Source: Nocardioides alkalitolerans (GTDB lineage Bacteria > Actinomycetota > Actinomycetes > Propionibacteriales > Nocardioidaceae). From it: a stretch of 64,000 nt of DNA. Below, one piece after another: positions 19,784 to 26,965 of this stretch; within the stretch, counting starts at the first letter, position 1; every line of letters starts with the position of its first letter. Both the position numbers and the translations under genes were made by a program. The stretch lies in assembly GCA_038184435.1 (NCBI GenBank), contig CP116227.1, positions 3,439,501-3,503,500 of the forward strand, given 5' to 3'. Under the pieces are notes generated by a model that was not told where the DNA came from, did not search any database, and saw only the letters and a program-made list of their open reading frames with translations.

Positions 19784-20758
19784 GTGGTTTCACGTGAAAC
19801 GGCGGAGGGTGCTGCGGCGCCGTACCGCCCCCGCACGGCGGCCGACCTCGCGGAGACCACGCCGCCGAGCGACGACACCACGACACCCCTCGCGCGGGCG
19901 GTCGAGGCGTCGCTCCTGGTGCGTGACGGCGCGCGCCGCATGGCGATGCCCCGTCCCGCGCGGACCCGCGTCATGGTGGTGGCGAACCAGAAGGGCGGCG
20001 TCGGCAAGACGACCTCCACGGTGAACCTGGGGGCTGCGCTGGCGCAGCTTGGTCAGCGGGTCCTCATCGTGGACCTCGACCCGCAGGGCAATGCCTCCAC
20101 GGCTCTCAACATCGAGCACCACCGAGGCACCCCCTCGACGTACGACCTCCTGGTGGAGGGCGCGCCCCTCACGGACGTGGCGCAGCCCTGCCCCGAGGTC
20201 GAGGGTCTCGATGTCGTCCCCGCGACGATCGACCTGGCGGGCGCTGAGATCGAGCTGGTCAGCGTCGTGGCTCGTGAGAACCGGTTGAACAAGGCCATCT
20301 CGGCGCACCCGCGCGTCGGGGGCGTCGAGGCCGGCGAGGAGCGGTACGACTACGTGCTGGTGGACTGCCCGCCGTCCCTGGGACTGCTGACGCTCAATGC
20401 GCTTGTTGCTGCGCACGAGATGCTCATCCCGATCCAGGCGGAGTACTACGCGCTCGAGGGCCTCGGGCAGCTGCTCGAGACGGTGGAGATGGTGAAGAAG
20501 CACCTGAACCCCGTGCTCAGCATCTCCACGATCCTGGTGACGATGTACGACGGCCGCACACGTCTTGCTGCCGGCGTGGCGGAGGAAGTCCGCTCGCACT
20601 TCGGTGACCAGGTGCTGAAGACCATGATCCCGAGGTCGGTGCGGGTGAGCGAGGCGCCGTCGTATGCGCAGACGGTCATGACGTACGACCCGGGCTCCCC
20701 CGGTGCGATGGCGTACCTCGAGGCGGCTCGCGAGATCACCCAGCGGGCGGTGCGCTGA
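19784..20758 (+). CDS. parA: Chromosome partitioning ATPase ParA
   Basis: A 324-residue deviant-Walker ATPase. After a poorly conserved 62-residue N-terminal extension the core begins TRVMVVANQKGGVGKTT, with the signature lysine motif at residues 70-77, followed by VLIVDLDPQGNASTAL and YVLVDCPPSLGLLT. ParA binds DNA non-specifically as an ATP dimer and moves ParB-parS complexes so that origins segregate. I use the GTG at 19784, which overlaps parS site 2 (VSRET again). The stop overlaps parB's ATG (TGATG). Confidence 0.95.
   Translation: MVSRETAEGAAAPYRPRTAADLAETTPPSDDTTTPLARAVEASLLVRDGARRMAMPRPARTRVMVVANQKGGVGKTTSTVNLGAALAQLGQRVLIVDLDPQGNASTALNIEHHRGTPSTYDLLVEGAPLTDVAQPCPEVEGLDVVPATIDLAGAEIELVSVVARENRLNKAISAHPRVGGVEAGEERYDYVLVDCPPSLGLLTLNALVAAHEMLIPIQAEYYALEGLGQLLETVEMVKKHLNPVLSISTILVTMYDGRTRLAAGVAEEVRSHFGDQVLKTMIPRSVRVSEAPSYAQTVMTYDPGSPGAMAYLEAAREITQRAVR
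19787..19800. other. parS site 2
   Basis: A perfect GTTTCACGTGAAAC palindrome in the first codons of parA, read as VSRET. ParB spreading from here would cover the parAB promoter and could autoregulate it. Confidence 0.93.
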
Positions 20759-21816
20759 TGAGCAAGCCGCAGCGCAAGCCGAAGCCCGGCCTCGGCCGCG
20801 GACTGGGCTCGCTCATCCCGACAGCTCCGCCGGCATCTGACGACACCGGGGCGGCGGGCTCCGACACGTCGGTGTGGTCGGTTCGTGGCGAAGCCGGGTC
20901 CTCTTCCGCGCCGGCGTCGGCCTCTGTTTCACGTGAAACGGCGCGGGGAGGAGCGAGCGTTGCTGGCGGCGGCGAGGTCGGAGACGGACTGGCGCCTGTC
21001 GCCGGTGCCTACTTCGCGGAGCTGCCGGTCGGTGCGATCGCACCGAACGCACGCCAGCCCCGGCAGGTCTTCGACGAGGACGCCATGGCCGAGCTCGTCC
21101 ACTCCATCCGCGAGATCGGGCTGCTACAGCCCGTGGTGGTACGTGAGTCGGGCCCCGGGACCTACGAGCTCATCATGGGCGAGCGTCGGTGGAGGGCGAC
21201 GCAGGAGGCCGGCCTCGATGTCATTCCGGCGATCGTGCGGCAGACCGACGACACGGACATGCTCCGTGACGCTCTGCTCGAGAACCTCCACCGCTCGCAG
21301 CTCAACCCGCTCGAGGAGGCCGCGGCCTACCAGCAGCTCCTCGAGGACTTCGCCTGCACCCACGAGGAGCTGGCACAGCGCATCGGACGTTCGCGGCCGC
21401 AGATCAGCAACACGCTCCGCCTGCTGCGCCTGAGCCCTGCCGTGCAGCGTCGGGTAGCGGCGGGCGTGCTTTCGGCGGGCCACGCCCGTTCCCTGCTCGC
21501 GGTGCCCGACAGCGACGCCCAGGACCGTCTCGCGGCCCGCGTGGTGGCGGAGGGCATCAGTGTGCGTGCCCTGGAGGAGATCGTGGCGCTCGGTGACGCC
21601 ACGGACGATGCTCTGCCGCGACGCCGCCCCCTGAAGCGCACGGACCCGGCCACCAGCGAGTTCGCAGCCCGTCTTTCGGACCGCTTCGAGACCCGGGTCA
21701 AGGTCGACGTCGGCAAGTCCAAGGGCCGCATCACTGTCGAGTTCGCGACGCTTGAAGACCTGCAGCGCATCGTCGACATCATGGACCCGCGGAATCGCAC
21801 CGACCGCGTCATCTGA
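20758..21816 (+). CDS. parB: Chromosome partitioning protein ParB
   Basis: The 352-residue product is the parS-binding CTPase clamp. The N-terminal KPGLGRGLGSLIP motif contacts ParA, residues near 85-145 hold the CTP-binding fold with PNARQPRQVFDEDAM and GERRWRATQEAG, the middle is a helix-turn-helix (THEELAQRIGRSRPQISNTLRLLRL), and the C-terminus is the dimerisation domain. A stretch of about 45 residues between the ParA motif and the CTP fold is low complexity and contains a parS site (VSRET). One-base overlap with parA. Confidence 0.95.
   Translation: MSKPQRKPKPGLGRGLGSLIPTAPPASDDTGAAGSDTSVWSVRGEAGSSSAPASASVSRETARGGASVAGGGEVGDGLAPVAGAYFAELPVGAIAPNARQPRQVFDEDAMAELVHSIREIGLLQPVVVRESGPGTYELIMGERRWRATQEAGLDVIPAIVRQTDDTDMLRDALLENLHRSQLNPLEEAAAYQQLLEDFACTHEELAQRIGRSRPQISNTLRLLRLSPAVQRRVAAGVLSAGHARSLLAVPDSDAQDRLAARVVAEGISVRALEEIVALGDATDDALPRRRPLKRTDPATSEFAARLSDRFETRVKVDVGKSKGRITVEFATLEDLQRIVDIMDPRNRTDRVI
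20926..20939. other. parS site 3
   Basis: A perfect GTTTCACGTGAAAC palindrome inside the disordered linker of parB, again read in the VSRET frame. Confidence 0.93.
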
Positions 21817-21930
21817 CGAGTCTGGATGTGCTTGTCTTCCGGCGTACTGCTCGAGCCTCGTGCGGTCGTCCCGATGTCGCTCTTGGTGTGTGGGCCGGGT
21901 CCGTCGGCCCCTGATCAGTTCGACCCTGCC

Positions 21931-21953
21931 GGGGCCGGGGCCGGGGCCGGGGC
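21931..21953 (+). repeat. GGGGCC tandem repeat
   Basis: Four consecutive GGGGCC units (the last one short by one base) in the post-parB spacer, 60 bp from parS site 4. The four G4 runs could fold into a G-quadruplex on the plus strand. Confidence 0.8.
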
Positions 21954-22012
21954 TTTGGGCGCTGGGAGGTCGCTACGCCGAGCTCGCTTGCCCGCTACCG
22001 GTGAAGCAGCAC

Positions 22013-22026
22013 GTTTCACGTGAAAC
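22013..22026. other. parS site 4
   Basis: A perfect GTTTCACGTGAAAC palindrome in the non-coding segment downstream of parB, 197 bp past the parB stop. Confidence 0.93.
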
Positions 22027-22866
22027 GACAGCCGCTGACAAGGGCCGGCGACGGTGGGGCGTGATGCCGGCCTGGTGCGACCGACGGAGAGCGGGCTGTG
22101 GGGCCGCTGCCTGACGGGGGCCGACAGAAGGCGTGAGCTCGGCGTCCTGCGTCGATGCGGCGCGTCTCTCGCTCTGCGCCGCCTCCTCGCTCATCCGTGG
22201 CGGCCGGGGTGGGATCGCCGGAGGTGGTGCAGGACGCCCGGACGTACAGCGACCGCGACACGATGGACCAGCATCGATGCAGAAGTGTGCGGCTGGGGTG
22301 CCTCTGTCGATGCGCGACCTGTCGTAGCCGCACACCTCCGCGACCGCCCAGCACCGACAGGGGTGGCCGCCTGTTCAGCCGGTCCGGGCGTCGAGGCCGA
22401 GCTGTGAGCTCCACGCGGCGGCGCGCGGCGACAGCGCGCCGAGGACGGCACCCACGCCGGCGTACCGGTGCGCGCCAGGGCCGCTGAGCTCCCCGCCGTG
22501 TACCGCGGCACAGAACGTCGCCAGCGGTGGTGCAAGGTAGGGCGCGTCCGAAGGCGGCTGGTGCAGCGACGTGGGGCCTGGCGGGCGCAGCAAGCAAGGA
22601 CTGTGCGGTTGGCACCCACGCGTCGCCCGGACTTCAGCCGTCGCCGAACAGTTCGGCGCTCTCCACGGTGCCAGCCGATCTCGACGCAGTTCGGCCGGCG
22701 CGTGGCGCCGCACGGGCCCAGGCTGAACGGAGCGCCGGTGGGGTGAGGTCCGGCGGGCCCGCGCCCGTGACGCCCGCGACGTCCGTCAATCCCACGCCCG
22801 CCACGGCCAGGACGCCGACCAATCTGTCGTCGACACGCACGGCTCAACGGGTCCCGTACGACAAAA

Positions 22867-22892
22867 CGACAAAGCGACAAGTTGCTTTGTCG
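22867..22892 (-). terminator. Terminator of the acyltransferase/trxA side
   Basis: A 9-bp inverted repeat, CGACAAAGC / GCTTTGTCG, with an 8-nt loop, 7 bp beyond the acyltransferase stop. On the minus strand it is followed by TTTTGTCG, consistent with intrinsic termination. Confidence 0.65.
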
Positions 22893-22898
22893 ACAAAC

Positions 22899-23672
22899 CT
22901 ACTTCTTGGCGCCAGCCCGCTTGGCCGCGCGCTTCGCAGCCCGGGCCCGCTTCTCCTCGGCGTCGAGGCGCGCAGCCTCCTCAGGCGTGGGCGCCGAGCC
23001 GCCGAACCGTGCGGGGATCCACCACGAGCCGGGCTTCTTCTCGTCGGCCGGGTAGAGGTCGACGGCCTTGTCCAGCAGCCCGCACAGCGACGCGCGCAGC
23101 TCGGCCGTCTCACCGACGGGGTCGTCACCGCTCGGGTGCAGGGCCTCGCCCACGTGGATCCCGATGGTGGTGCCACGCGAGAAGTCGCGCGGGTGGTCCT
23201 TGGTCCAGATGCGCTGGGTGCCGAAGACGACGACGGGCAGCAGCGGGACACCGGCGGCGGCCGCGATGCGCACGGCGCCGGTCTTGATCTCCTTGATCTC
23301 GAACGAGCGAGAGATCGTCGCCTCGGGGAAGATGCCGACGGCCTCCCCGCGACGCAGGTAGTCGACCGCCACGTCGGCGGAACCGGCACCGTCGCCCCGG
23401 TCCACCTCGATGTGGTGGAACGAGCGCATGACCGGCCCGCCCACGGGGTTGTCGAAGATCTCCTTCTTCGCCATGAACCGCACGTACCGGCCGGAGGGGT
23501 TGGCGGCGAGGCCGCCGTAGATGTAGTCGACGTAACCGACGTGGTTGACCGCCAGCATGACGCCACCGGTGCGCGGGACGCGCTCCGTGCCGGTCATCTG
23601 GAAGTTCTGCCCCAGCACGCGAAACGCGGTCTTCGCGGTGGCGATGACGACGGGGTAGGTCAGGTCGATCAC
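22899..23672 (-). CDS. 1-acyl-sn-glycerol-3-phosphate acyltransferase family protein
   Basis: A PlsC-type acyltransferase of about 257 residues. Motif I is NHVGYVD, motif III FPEATISRS, and a GVPLLPVVVFGTQR segment matches motif IV. Such enzymes move a fatty acyl chain to the sn-2 position in phospholipid synthesis or related lipids. I choose the GTG at 23672 (VIDLTYP) because GGGAG lies 6 nt upstream; an earlier GTG at 23720 would add 16 residues encoded by a GGACGAC tandem repeat. The C-terminal 40 residues are Lys/Arg/Ala-rich. It lies downstream of trxA with a terminator between them. Confidence 0.88.
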   Translation of the reverse strand: MIDLTYPVVIATAKTAFRVLGQNFQMTGTERVPRTGGVMLAVNHVGYVDYIYGGLAANPSGRYVRFMAKKEIFDNPVGGPVMRSFHHIEVDRGDGAGSADVAVDYLRRGEAVGIFPEATISRSFEIKEIKTGAVRIAAAAGVPLLPVVVFGTQRIWTKDHPRDFSRGTTIGIHVGEALHPSGDDPVGETAELRASLCGLLDKAVDLYPADEKKPGSWWIPARFGGSAPTPEEAARLDAEEKRARAAKRAAKRAGAKK

Positions 23673-23742
23673 GGCGGACTCCCGGGCTGCTTGGAACGGA
23701 CGACGGACGACGGACGCCACACCCTAGCGCGCGGAAATGCGA

Positions 23743-23777
23743 ACGGGGCCGGCCCCCGCAGAGGGTGCCGGCCCCGT
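23743..23777 (-). terminator. Terminator downstream of trxA
   Basis: An 11-bp inverted repeat, ACGGGGCCGGC / GCCGGCCCCGT, with a 13-nt loop lies 16 bp past the trxA stop and before the acyltransferase gene. No long T run follows, as is common in high-GC hosts. Confidence 0.6.
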
Positions 23778-23793
23778 CCGGGGGCGCAACGGA

Positions 23794-24120
23794 TCAGGCG
23801 ATGAAGTCGCCCAGCTCGCGCAGGAGCGCGGCCTTCGGCTTGGCGCCGACGATCGTCTTCACGACCTCGCCGCCCTGGTAGACGTTGAGGGTCGGGATGC
23901 CCGTGACGCGGTACGTGGAGGGGGTCACCGGGTTCTCGTCCACGTTCATCTTCACGAACGTGATCTTGTCGCCGTGCTCCTTCGCGATCTCGTCGAGGAT
24001 CGGCGAGACCTGGCGGCACGGACCGCACCACTCGGCCCAGAAGTCGACCAGGACGGGCTTCTCGGACTTCAGGACCTGCGCCTCGAACTCGGCGTCGGTC
24101 ACGGCGGCGATGTCAGCCAC
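23794..24120 (-). CDS. trxA: Thioredoxin
   Basis: A complete 108-residue thioredoxin with the redox motif WCGPC (Cys32, Cys35), the cis-proline segment TGIPTLNVYQGG and the buried Asp in VLVDFWAEWC. It keeps cytoplasmic protein disulfides reduced using electrons from TrxB. It starts at a GTG with AGAGAGG upstream, 90 bp after trxB in the same direction, matching the trxB-trxA pairing near the origin of other actinobacteria. Confidence 0.97.
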   Translation of the reverse strand: MADIAAVTDAEFEAQVLKSEKPVLVDFWAEWCGPCRQVSPILDEIAKEHGDKITFVKMNVDENPVTPSTYRVTGIPTLNVYQGGEVVKTIVGAKPKAALLRELGDFIA

Positions 24121-24210
24121 GGTGGTACCTCTCTCTCGTCATCGGAACGTCTGGGGGTGGAACGTCGGGCCGGGTCGGAAACTTCCCGGCCCGTTGCGCG
24201 AGCCGAGCGG

Positions 24211-25257
24211 TCAGAGACCCGCGGTCTGCACGACCTCGGACACGGCCGCCTCGGCCGCGACGGCGTCCTGCGCCTGCTGCGCCGTGGCCGCGGTGTGGTC
24301 GAGGTCCGCGATGTAGCGCTCCGCGTCGAGGGCGGCGGCGCAGCCGGTGCCGGCCGCCGTGATCGCCTGCCGGTAGTGGTGGTCCACCAGGTCACCCGCG
24401 GCGAAGACGCCGGGCACGTTGGTCGCGGTCGACGGGTGCTGAACGAGCACGTAGCCCTCGTCGTCCAGGTCGACCTGGCCGCCCAGCAGCTCCGAGCGCG
24501 GGTCGTGACCGATCGCGACGAACAGGCCGGTGACCGCGAGCGGGCGGGTGTCGCCCGTGACGGTGTCGCGCAGGGTCACGCTCTCCAGCTTGTCGCTGCC
24601 GTTGATCTCGGCGACCTCGGAGTTCCAGACGATCTCGAGCTTCGGGTCGGCCATCGCGCGCTCCGCCATGATCGCGGAGGCGCGGAGCTCGTCACGGCGG
24701 TGGATCAGGTAGACCTTCGACGCGAACCGGGTGAGGAACGTGGCCTCCTCGACGGCGGAGTCACCGCCGCCGACGACCGCGATCTCCTGGTTGCGGAAGA
24801 AGAACCCGTCGCACGTCGCACACCACGAGACACCCTTGCCGGAGAACAGGTCCTCCTTGTCGAGGCCCAGCTTGCGGTAGCCCGAGCCCATCGCGAGCAC
24901 GACCGAGCGGGCCGTGTACGTCGCGGTCTCGGTGCGCACGACCTTGATGTCGCCGGTCAGGTCGACCTCGACGACGTCGTCCGGGATCAGCTCGGCACCG
25001 AAGCGTTCGGCCTGCGCACGCATCTCGTCCATCAGCGCGGGACCCATGATGCCGTCGCGGAACCCCGGGAAGTTCTCCACCTCGGTGGTGTTCATGAGCG
25101 CGCCACCGGCGGTCACCGAGCCCTCGAAGACGAGCGGGCTGAGGTTGGCCCGCGCGGCGTAGACCGCCGCGGTGTAGCCCGAGGGACCGGAGCCGATCAC
25201 GATGACGTTGCGCGGCTCGGACGCGGTGCTGGCGGTCGAGGTGGACTGGTCGGTCAT
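24211..25257 (-). CDS. trxB: Thioredoxin-disulfide reductase
   Basis: A 348-residue FAD/NADPH flavoprotein. The FAD-binding motif GSGPSGYTAAVYAAR is at residues 22-36, the redox pair is CATC (Cys146, Cys149), an NADPH motif AVVGGGDSAVEEA follows, and the second FAD motif is VFAAGDLVDHHYRQ. It transfers electrons from NADPH to thioredoxin. It extends about 25 residues past the usual C-terminus with an Ala-rich tail. The ATG has AGGAGTCG upstream. It lies 115 bp after the anti-sigma gene. Confidence 0.96.
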   Translation of the reverse strand: MTDQSTSTASTASEPRNVIVIGSGPSGYTAAVYAARANLSPLVFEGSVTAGGALMNTTEVENFPGFRDGIMGPALMDEMRAQAERFGAELIPDDVVEVDLTGDIKVVRTETATYTARSVVLAMGSGYRKLGLDKEDLFSGKGVSWCATCDGFFFRNQEIAVVGGGDSAVEEATFLTRFASKVYLIHRRDELRASAIMAERAMADPKLEIVWNSEVAEINGSDKLESVTLRDTVTGDTRPLAVTGLFVAIGHDPRSELLGGQVDLDDEGYVLVQHPSTATNVPGVFAAGDLVDHHYRQAITAAGTGCAAALDAERYIADLDHTAATAQQAQDAVAAEAAVSEVVQTAGL

Positions 25258-25372
25258 GGAAATGCGACTCCTGGGATGGATGCGGTTGCGGGGGCGTGCC
25301 CTCCACGGTGCTCAACCGATGGTAGGGCAGGGAGATTCCCGAGCCACGCCCCAGCGAGAACCGGCGCGGGGG

Positions 25373-26176
25373 TCACTCCGCGCCGTACTGCCGCTCCTGC
25401 CGCGGCTCGCCGTCGCAGCCGAGCACCCGTACGTCGGCGCCGCCGGTGGTCGGGGTGACCTCCACGACGACGTTCTCGCCGTCGAGCTCGGTGACCACGC
25501 CGACGGCACCGTCCGCGGGCTCGCCGTCGCAGGCGGTGGGGCTGGCTGGCTCCGGACCCGCGGCGACGGAGGTCAGGAGGGCGGCGAGGTCGGCGTCGAA
25601 CGAGGAGCTGCTCAGCCCGCGGCCGTCGGCGGCGAGCAGGAGGCCCTCGTACGTCGCGAGCGCGGCCGCCGCGTCGACGATGCGGTCCTCGGGGGTCTGC
25701 GCCGGCAGCAGGGGCGAGCCCTCGTCGGACGGCTCCTCCTCGGCGTTGCCGTCCGGGGCGGGCTGGGGAGCGGAACCGGCCCCGGAGTCGCTCTCGGACT
25801 GGCCCCCGGAGTCGAACGACGTCGCGTCGTCGCCGGAGCCCCCGAGCTGCGGCACGACGACCCCGCCGACACCGACCACCACGACGGCGGCCGCCGCGGC
25901 GAGGAGCACCGACCCGCGGCGCCGACGGCGCCGGGCGGCGAGGTCGATCGGGGCGTCGTCGCCACCCGGGCGTGGGGGCAGCGGAGGCATGGGCGACGGG
26001 GCCGCCGACGTGCGCTCGGCCCGCAGGCCGGCCAGCGTCGCGTCGAGCCGCGCCGCCACCGCGGGCGGGACGGGCTCGTCGTGACGCGCCTCGGCGAGGA
26101 GGCGACGCACGGCCGCCGCCGTCGCCGGGTCGAGGACAGGGTCGGGACCGGTCTCGTCGGGCGTCTCGGGGGGCAT
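25373..26176 (-). CDS. Putative anti-sigma factor / membrane protein downstream of the ECF sigma gene
   Basis: A 267-residue protein with an N-terminal helical region (TAAAVRRLLAEARHDEPVPPAVAARLDATLAGL), a basic stretch, one membrane helix (GSVLLAAAAAVVVVGVGGVV) and a long acidic Ser/Gly-rich then folded extracytoplasmic part with two cysteines. The topology and position straight after the sigma gene match SigM-associated anti-sigma factors such as mycobacterial RsmA, though sequence similarity is not obvious. The ATG at 26176 is chosen for the GGAGGTGAC before it. A 14-bp direct repeat lies in the 60-bp gap to the sigma gene. Confidence 0.65.
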   Translation of the reverse strand: MPPETPDETGPDPVLDPATAAAVRRLLAEARHDEPVPPAVAARLDATLAGLRAERTSAAPSPMPPLPPRPGGDDAPIDLAARRRRRRGSVLLAAAAAVVVVGVGGVVVPQLGGSGDDATSFDSGGQSESDSGAGSAPQPAPDGNAEEEPSDEGSPLLPAQTPEDRIVDAAAALATYEGLLLAADGRGLSSSSFDADLAALLTSVAAGPEPASPTACDGEPADGAVGVVTELDGENVVVEVTPTTGGADVRVLGCDGEPRQERQYGAE

Positions 26177-26190
26177 GTCACCTCCTCGTC

Positions 26191-26218
26191 GGGTCATCGG
26201 GATCGGGTCATCGGGATC
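26191..26218 (+). repeat. 14-bp direct repeat between sigma and anti-sigma genes
   Basis: Two adjoining copies of GGGTCATCGGGATC (26191-26204 and 26205-26218) fill part of the gap between the sigma factor stop and the next start. Confidence 0.85.
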
Positions 26219-26236
26219 TGGGCGTCGAGATCCGGG

Positions 26237-26965
26237 TCAGGGCCGCGCGGTCGGTGGGCCACGGGGATCGCCCGGAGATGGGACGTCCCGCGACACGGTC
26301 CGGTTCCCCGACGGCGGGAGGACCGATGGATCGGCGGTGGCGACCAGGTCGGCCAGCAGCTCGGCGAGACGGGCACGACCCCGCGCGCAGCGGGACTTCA
26401 CCGTGCCGACCGCGCAGTCAAGGATCGCGGCGGCCTCGGCCACCGGGTAGCCCTCCATGTCGACCAGCACCAGCGCCGCCCGCTGCTCGGGGCCGAGCTG
26501 TCCGAGCGCGGTCAGCACCCGGGAGCGGCGGTCCCCGGCGAGCGCGAGGTCCGCCGGGTCGTCGGGCGGGCGGGGGACGATCGTCGGTGCGGCGTCGGAG
26601 CGCACCACGGCACCGCGGCGGGCGGAGTCGTCGAGGTCGTCGGGCAGCGGGTCCGCCGCGCGCACCTTCGCCGCGCGGATCCGGTCGAGGCACGCGTTGA
26701 CGACCACCCGGTGCAGCCACGTGGTCACAGCGCTGTCGCCGCGGAACGAGCCAGCCCGGCGGTACGCCGCCACCATCCCGTCCTGCAGGCCGTCGGCCGC
26801 GTCGTCCGGGTTGCCGCTCGTGCGCAGCGCCACGGCCCACAACCGGTCCCGGTGGCGGGCGAAGAGCACGCCGAACGCGTCGGGGTCACCGGCGACGTGG
26901 GCGGCCAGCAGGGCGCGGTCGTCCGTGTCGTACCCCGTCGGCTCCCCCGAGACCGGCGTGCTCAC
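26237..26965 (-). CDS. sigM: ECF RNA polymerase sigma factor SigM
   Basis: A 242-residue ECF sigma factor. Region 2 is ALLAAHVAGDPDAFGVLFARHRDRLWAVALR with GSFRGDSAVTTWLHRVVVNACLDRIR in 2.3/2.4, and region 4 is the helix-turn-helix EAAAILDCAVGTVKSRCARGRARLAELL. Position between a murJ/pseudokinase cluster and trxB is exactly that of mycobacterial sigM (Rv3911). Its GTG overlaps the stop of the pseudokinase gene by 4 bp (GTGA). The C-terminal 30 residues are a Pro-rich tail. Confidence 0.92.
   Translation of the reverse strand: MSTPVSGEPTGYDTDDRALLAAHVAGDPDAFGVLFARHRDRLWAVALRTSGNPDDAADGLQDGMVAAYRRAGSFRGDSAVTTWLHRVVVNACLDRIRAAKVRAADPLPDDLDDSARRGAVVRSDAAPTIVPRPPDDPADLALAGDRRSRVLTALGQLGPEQRAALVLVDMEGYPVAEAAAILDCAVGTVKSRCARGRARLAELLADLVATADPSVLPPSGNRTVSRDVPSPGDPRGPPTARP

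Larger units (their letters stand above)
21817..22866. other. Long gene-poor segment after parB
   Basis: About 1.05 kb between parB and the terminator of the next gene. Open frames here are short, overlap on several frames and translate to Arg/Ala/Gly/Pro-rich text without domains or good ribosome binding sites. The segment holds a fourth parS site (22013-22026) and four tandem GGGGCC units (21931-21953). In mycobacteria cwlM lies near this point between trxA and parB; no amidase is visible here. It may be spacer or a decayed gene. Confidence 0.5.

Noticed and set aside
22191..22880. A 229-codon minus-strand frame in the post-parB spacer
   Set aside because: Composition is Arg/Ala/Pro/Thr-rich with many cysteines, no ribosome binding site or domain, and it overlaps the terminator at 22867; treated as non-coding.
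22527..22898. Start of a plus-strand frame continuing antisense through the acyltransferase
   Set aside because: Most of the frame is antisense to a gene with clear PlsC motifs; the remaining part shows no domain.
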